This document shows positions 59,893-64,000 of a stretch of DNA of 64,000 nucleotides, one piece after another (positions within the stretch are counted from its first letter, which is position 1; each line of letters opens with the position of its first letter). Location: the NCBI GenBank assembly GCA_021780905.1, contig JAJXXW010000061.1, forward strand, positions 88,108 to 152,107, read 5' to 3'. The notes under the pieces are model-generated. The model made no database searches, was not told the origin of the DNA, and saw nothing but the letters and a program-made list of their open reading frames with translations. The stretch is from a bacterium. GTDB taxonomy: Bacteria > Verrucomicrobiota > Verrucomicrobiia > Limisphaerales > UBA11358. A program made the position numbers and the translations under genes.

Positions 59893-61476
59893 ATGACAAT
59901 GAAGCAAATCTACAGGATATTATTATCTACGATGGTGTTTCCGCTTGCTTTACCGGCCAAGCCGGCCGTCGAATTGCCGCCCAAGCCCAACATCCTCTTC
60001 ATCCTGGTTGACGATTACGGCATCAAGGACGTGGGCGTGGAAGGCAGCAAATTTTACGAGACGCCCAACATTGATTCGCTCGCCCGCAGCGGAATGCGTT
60101 TCACGCAAGGCTACGCGGCCTGCTCGGTGTGCAGCCCGTCGCGCGCGAGCATTTTGCTCGGCCAGTATCCGACGCGGCATGGCATCACGGATTGGATTGG
60201 AGAAGACGTCGGAGAAAAATTTGCCAGGGAACGGCATACCAAATTGCTGGTGCCCGATTATGTCCGCAATCTGCCGGCGACGGACACCACCTTGGCCGAG
60301 GCGTTCAAGCAGGCGGGTTATACGACCTTCTTTGCGGGCAAATGGCATCTCGGCAGCAAAGGTGCTTGGCCCGAAGATCGCGGTTTTGACATCAACAAAG
60401 GCGGCTGGGACGCCGGCGGCCCGGAAGGCGGCTACTACGCGCCGTGGATCAATCCCAACCTGCCCAGCGGTCCGCCCGGCCAATCGCTGACGCAGCGGCT
60501 CGCCGATGAAACCATTTCGTTCATCGAGCAAAACACCAACCGGCCGTTTCTCGCCTACCTCGCCTTTTACGCCGTGCATGGCCCGATTCAAACCACCCAG
60601 CCGCTCTGGGCGAAATATCGCGCGAAGGCCGCCGCCGGGCCGCCGAATAAGAAGCGGTTTGAAATCGACCGCACCCTGCCCGTCCGTATCGTGCAGGACA
60701 ATCCGATCTACGCCGGACTGATTGACGAAATGGACAACGCCGTGGGCCGCGTCCTGAAAAAAATTGACGACCTCGGCCTGGCCACCAACACCGTCGTCGT
60801 TTTCACCAGCGACAACGGCGGCGTGGTTTCCGGCGACAGTTTCAGTTCTTCGCAATTGCCCTATCGCGGCGGCAAAGGCCGTCAATGGGAAGGCGGCACG
60901 CGCGTGCCGCTTTACATTCGCGCGCCGGGGCTCACGGCTGCCGGCAGCACTTGCGACACGCCGGTGAGCGGCATTGATTACTTTCCCACCCTGCTGGAAC
61001 TCGCTGGCGTGACCGCCGCGCCGAAACAGACGGTTGACGGCGTGAGCCTCGTGCCGTTGCTCAAGGGCGGCCGCCTGCCGCCGCGGCCGCTTTTCTGGCA
61101 TTATCCGCACTACGGCAACCAAGGCGGCGAACCTTCCTCCATCATCCGTTCGGGCGACTGGAAACTCATTCACTATTGGGAGGATGGCCACAACGAGCTT
61201 TACAACCTGGCGGCCGACATTGGTGAACGGCACGACCTGGCCGCAACGGAAACGAACCGTGCCGCCGCCCTTTGGTCACAGTTGCAGGCGTGGCTGAAAG
61301 AGACGGACGCAAAAATTCCGCAGCCGAATCCCGATTACAAACCGGCCTGGGCGGAGCAACAGCGCCAGGCGGCGTTGAAACAAAAAGAAAATCTTGAAAA
61401 ACAAAACGCTGAATTTCTGAATCCGAGTTGGCGACCCAATCCAACTTGGTGGAAAAGCCAACAAACGCCGGACTGA
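59893..61476 (+). CDS. Secreted S1-family sulfatase
   Basis: A 527-residue arylsulfatase-type enzyme. The signal peptide covers residues 1-22 and the metal-binding start is NILFILVDDYG. The formylglycine motif is CSPSRASILLGQYPTRHG with C80 in C-x-P-S-R. Further blocks are TTFFAGKWHLG, VVVFTSDNGG (metal ligands) and GIDYFPTLLELAG. The Cys must be converted to formylglycine by a separate maturase, not present in the window. It removes sulfate esters from a polysaccharide. A charged C-terminal tail (EQQRQAALKQKENLEKQNAE) is extra. A second ATG is at 59899. Confidence 0.92.
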   Translation: MTMKQIYRILLSTMVFPLALPAKPAVELPPKPNILFILVDDYGIKDVGVEGSKFYETPNIDSLARSGMRFTQGYAACSVCSPSRASILLGQYPTRHGITDWIGEDVGEKFARERHTKLLVPDYVRNLPATDTTLAEAFKQAGYTTFFAGKWHLGSKGAWPEDRGFDINKGGWDAGGPEGGYYAPWINPNLPSGPPGQSLTQRLADETISFIEQNTNRPFLAYLAFYAVHGPIQTTQPLWAKYRAKAAAGPPNKKRFEIDRTLPVRIVQDNPIYAGLIDEMDNAVGRVLKKIDDLGLATNTVVVFTSDNGGVVSGDSFSSSQLPYRGGKGRQWEGGTRVPLYIRAPGLTAAGSTCDTPVSGIDYFPTLLELAGVTAAPKQTVDGVSLVPLLKGGRLPPRPLFWHYPHYGNQGGEPSSIIRSGDWKLIHYWEDGHNELYNLAADIGERHDLAATETNRAAALWSQLQAWLKETDAKIPQPNPDYKPAWAEQQRQAALKQKENLEKQNAEFLNPSWRPNPTWWKSQQTPD

Positions 61477-61855
61477 AGCCGCCGCCCTTGTGAATTCCTC
61501 TGTTGTCATGTCGAATTGGGATGTTGTCCCGGTGAAGGTCAGCAACAATGGCAAGGCCGCTGAAATTAGTGAGGTTGTCGCGTCAGATTTCGCCACAGGC
61601 CAACCGCAGACTATTGACCGGCTCGAATTCACCATTGACCACCCCGGCCACCGGCGCGGTGCGGGGAGAAAATTCGGGCTGCAAACGCCACTGCCCGACG
61701 GCTTCTGGAAAACCGTCCATAGCAGCCTGTTAATGTATTTGCTGTGTTGGAAATTAAAACATCACGAGTTTTCGGGATGCCAATAGATTTTGAATCGCAA
61801 GACAGTTTCCCTACACTCGTAATTCACGCGTTGCTGAACCAGAGATTGTTTGTCT
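61477..61855. other. Spacer in the polysaccharide locus, possible gene fragment
   Basis: About 380 bases. A plus-strand frame from 61490 reads VKVSNNGKAAEISEVVASDF, then ATGQPQTIDRLEFTIDHPG, which looks like real protein sequence but has no recognised family and no good start. It may be a remnant of a lost enzyme. Confidence 0.3.
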
Positions 61856-64000
61856 ATGAATCGATTTGCCGTTGCCTACACGGTGCGAACTGCCGCCATA
61901 TTTTTCGCCGTGCTCATTTCGGCAACGCTTCAGCTTTCAGCGGTAGAGCCAAGTGACTTTGAAAATCCGCCGGATTCGGCCAAGGCCACGGGTTACTGGT
62001 GGTGGTTCAATGGCCGGATGGACAAGGCCGGCATCACGCGTGATCTCGAAGAATTCAAAGCCAAGGGGCTGGGCGGTGTGATGATCGTCTGGTCATCTAC
62101 CGGCAATTTTGGCGGCAATCCCGTGCCGGAAGGATCGGCCGCCTTTCTCTCGCCGGAATGGCGCGAGCTCTACCGCTTCGCCCTGGATGAGGCGCAGCGG
62201 CTGGGCTTGGAAGTGGGCGTCAATTTTTGCGGCGGCTGGTGCATGGGCGGGCCGTGGATCACGCCGGAAAACGCCGGGCGCTGGTTTTTGCAGTCGGAGT
62301 TGACGCTCAAAGGCCCGCAAAAGTTTTCCGGCGTGCTGCCGCTGCCCGGGCCAAAAGATGGCTACGACTCGCCGCCGCAATTGGGCGTGGCGAAAACAAT
62401 CAAACTTCCGATGGACAAGGTGGATTACCGGGACACCGCCATTGTCGCTTTTCGCGAACCGATGACTGGCGGCCGGCTTGATGCGCAGCGAAAGAAAAAT
62501 CTTCCAGCAAAAAGCAATCGGCTTGATGGGAGCTGTTTCATTCCGGCGCGGCAGGTGATGAACCAGACTTTGATCGAATGGACCAACCAACCCGATGATG
62601 TGCCGATTGATCCGGCGGCGGTGATTGATCTGACTTCAAAACTCCAACCCGATGGCCGGTTGGATTGGGAGGTGCCGGAAGGCACCTGGACAATCATTCG
62701 CACCGGACATCGGATCACGGGCGCGCGGGTCAGCCTGGCCATGCCGGCCAGCGATGGATTGGAGGTTGACTGGTTCAGCGCAGCGGCCGTGGATCAACAG
62801 TGGAATCATCTCGGAAAAATTCTGCTCCAGGATGCCGGGCCGCACGTCGGAAAAACGCTCCGCTACTTTGCCACCGACAGTTTTGAGGATGGCTATCCCA
62901 ACTGGACGGCCGACATCATTGGCCAATTCAAAAAATATCGCGGCTACAACCCCGTGCCTTATCTGCCGGTCTTGCGGGGCTGGTTGGTGGGCAGCGCAGA
63001 AATTTCAGACCGTTTTCTTTATGACTACCGCAAAACCATCGCGGACTGCATGGCGGACAATAATTACGGCCATTTCGCCGAACTCGCGCACAAACAAGGC
63101 ATGGAGATTGATTGCGAAGCGGGCGGGCCGAGCTGGTCGGGAACGATTTGCATGGACGCGCTGAAAAATCTCGGGCGCTGCGACCGTCCGCAAGGCGAGT
63201 TCTGGCGCAGTTCACATTTCGTGGTCGAAAATCAGAACCAGGTCACCAAACAGACGGCTTCGGCGGCGCACATTTACGGCCGGCGCACCGCTTCGGCGGA
63301 AGCGTTCACCGCCATCGGGCCGCAATGGGAAGAATCGCCAGCGACTTTGAAACCACTTGGCGACCGCGCTTTTTGCGAAGGCATCAACCGCTTCATGTTT
63401 CACACCCTCACCGGCACCCGGCCGGAAGACGGACTGCCGGGCTACGAATACGGCGCGGGCACGCATTTCAATCCCAACGTGACTTGGTGGCAGTTGGCCG
63501 CGAAGCCGTGGCTGAGTTATGTGTCCCGCTGTCAGACGATGTTGCAGGCCGGAAAATTTGTCGCCGACGTGCTTTATTACAACGGCGACTGGGCACCGAA
63601 CCTGGTCGGGCCGAAACACACCGATCCCTCGCTCGGCAAAGGCTACGATTACGATGTCTGCAACGCGGAAGTGCTGCTGAAGCGTTTGTCGGTGAAGGCT
63701 GGAAAAATCGTGCTGCCCGACGGCATGAGCTACCGGCTCTTGGTTTTGCCGGACACAAAACGGATGCCCGTCGAGGTGGCCCGCAAGCTACGCGACCTTG
63801 TGGCCGCGGGCGCAACCGTGGTCGGGCCGAAGCCGGAATCCGATCCGGGCATGAAAAATTATCCCCAGTGCGATGCGGAAGTGAAAAAGATTGGCGATGA
63901 AGTTTGGGCAGATTGCGACGGGGTGAAGGTCACGGAACATAAGTTTCACAAAGGCCGGGTGATTTGCGGCAAGTCGTTGCGAGATGTTTTGCAAACGGAT
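61856..64000 (+). CDS. GH106-type alpha-L-rhamnosidase, N-terminal part (runs off the window)
   Basis: 715 codons with no stop. The signal peptide is VRTAAIFFAVLISATLQLSA. PPDSAKATGYWWWFNGRMDK, AGITRDLEEFKAKGLGGVMI and LGLEVGVNFCGGWCMGGPWI are the hallmark opening of GH106 enzymes. TDSFEDGYPNWTADIIGQFK and AEAFTAIGPQWEESPATLKP carry candidate catalytic acids. GH106 enzymes cut alpha-L-rhamnosides, as in rhamnogalacturonan II. It is on the same strand as the fucosidase, GH43-like and sulfatase genes, so the locus probably targets a rhamnose- and fucose-bearing polysaccharide. Confidence 0.88.
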   Translation, partial: MNRFAVAYTVRTAAIFFAVLISATLQLSAVEPSDFENPPDSAKATGYWWWFNGRMDKAGITRDLEEFKAKGLGGVMIVWSSTGNFGGNPVPEGSAAFLSPEWRELYRFALDEAQRLGLEVGVNFCGGWCMGGPWITPENAGRWFLQSELTLKGPQKFSGVLPLPGPKDGYDSPPQLGVAKTIKLPMDKVDYRDTAIVAFREPMTGGRLDAQRKKNLPAKSNRLDGSCFIPARQVMNQTLIEWTNQPDDVPIDPAAVIDLTSKLQPDGRLDWEVPEGTWTIIRTGHRITGARVSLAMPASDGLEVDWFSAAAVDQQWNHLGKILLQDAGPHVGKTLRYFATDSFEDGYPNWTADIIGQFKKYRGYNPVPYLPVLRGWLVGSAEISDRFLYDYRKTIADCMADNNYGHFAELAHKQGMEIDCEAGGPSWSGTICMDALKNLGRCDRPQGEFWRSSHFVVENQNQVTKQTASAAHIYGRRTASAEAFTAIGPQWEESPATLKPLGDRAFCEGINRFMFHTLTGTRPEDGLPGYEYGAGTHFNPNVTWWQLAAKPWLSYVSRCQTMLQAGKFVADVLYYNGDWAPNLVGPKHTDPSLGKGYDYDVCNAEVLLKRLSVKAGKIVLPDGMSYRLLVLPDTKRMPVEVARKLRDLVAAGATVVGPKPESDPGMKNYPQCDAEVKKIGDEVWADCDGVKVTEHKFHKGRVICGKSLRDVLQTD

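Overview
The window looks like a chromosomal segment, possibly a metagenome contig, from a Verrucomicrobiota bacterium of the Pedosphaera/Limisphaera kind. The grounds are circumstantial: high GC; a secreted autotransporter-associated beta-strand (PATR) protein; a prepilin-like protein with an H/DG C-terminal signature; GH29/GH43/GH106 enzymes with a sulfatase; and many short interspersed palindromic repeats. No rRNA is present, so the placement is an inference.

Layout. 1-1397: start of pyruvate phosphate dikinase (minus strand), then a repeat-rich stretch with two multi-hairpin elements and a truncated nucleotidyltransferase. 1398-7556: metH, a bifunctional nuclease, holA and a STAS protein, mostly abutting. 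7669-10465: lutABC lactate oxidation operon. 10699-16815: housekeeping and cell-envelope genes (DUF6580-like, phosphodiesterase, cutA, acetyltransferase, small basic protein, SecD-P1-like lipoprotein, M23 peptidase, prepilin-like protein). 17221-21167: a decaying hydrogenase maturation cluster in which only hypF and hypA look intact. 21286-29506: aminotransferase, large secreted metalloprotease, MnmC-like methyltransferase, M42 aminopeptidase, small HTH protein and an unassigned protein. 29671-37581: two restriction-modification systems, a single-chain type IIG-like enzyme and a three-gene cassette (YhdJ-like methyltransferase plus two further proteins) lying between purA and uppS. 37582-44725: uppS, pseudouridine synthase, L7Ae-like protein, DEAD-box helicase, tRNA-Thr, ybeY, phoH, HIT. 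44821-51135: lpxB, a REP-associated tyrosine transposase (RAYT), an ankyrin-like gene, a Gfo/Idh/MocA oxidoreductase, plsY and gpsA. 51199-56894: site-2 protease, thrH and a giant PATR protein. 57333-64000: a fucose/rhamnose-type polysaccharide locus (GH29, GH43-like, sulfatase, GH106).

The strongest signals are repeat biology. (i) A RAYT gene sits between direct copies of a 26-bp repeat. Four loci carrying this repeat lie within 5 kb, two of them as REPIN-like inverted pairs, and 58 bp of the lpxB 5' end is present on both sides of the transposase. (ii) One palindromic family is inserted in frame in three unrelated proteins (type IIG enzyme, DEAD-box helicase, YbeY), giving the same peptide GSPLPA each time; a different palindrome is inserted in MetH. 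This resembles the Rickettsia palindromic elements. (iii) Two internal deletions in the hyp cluster leave hycI', hypB', hypC' and hypE' fragments. (iv) The YhdJ-type cassette carries two candidate nucleases.
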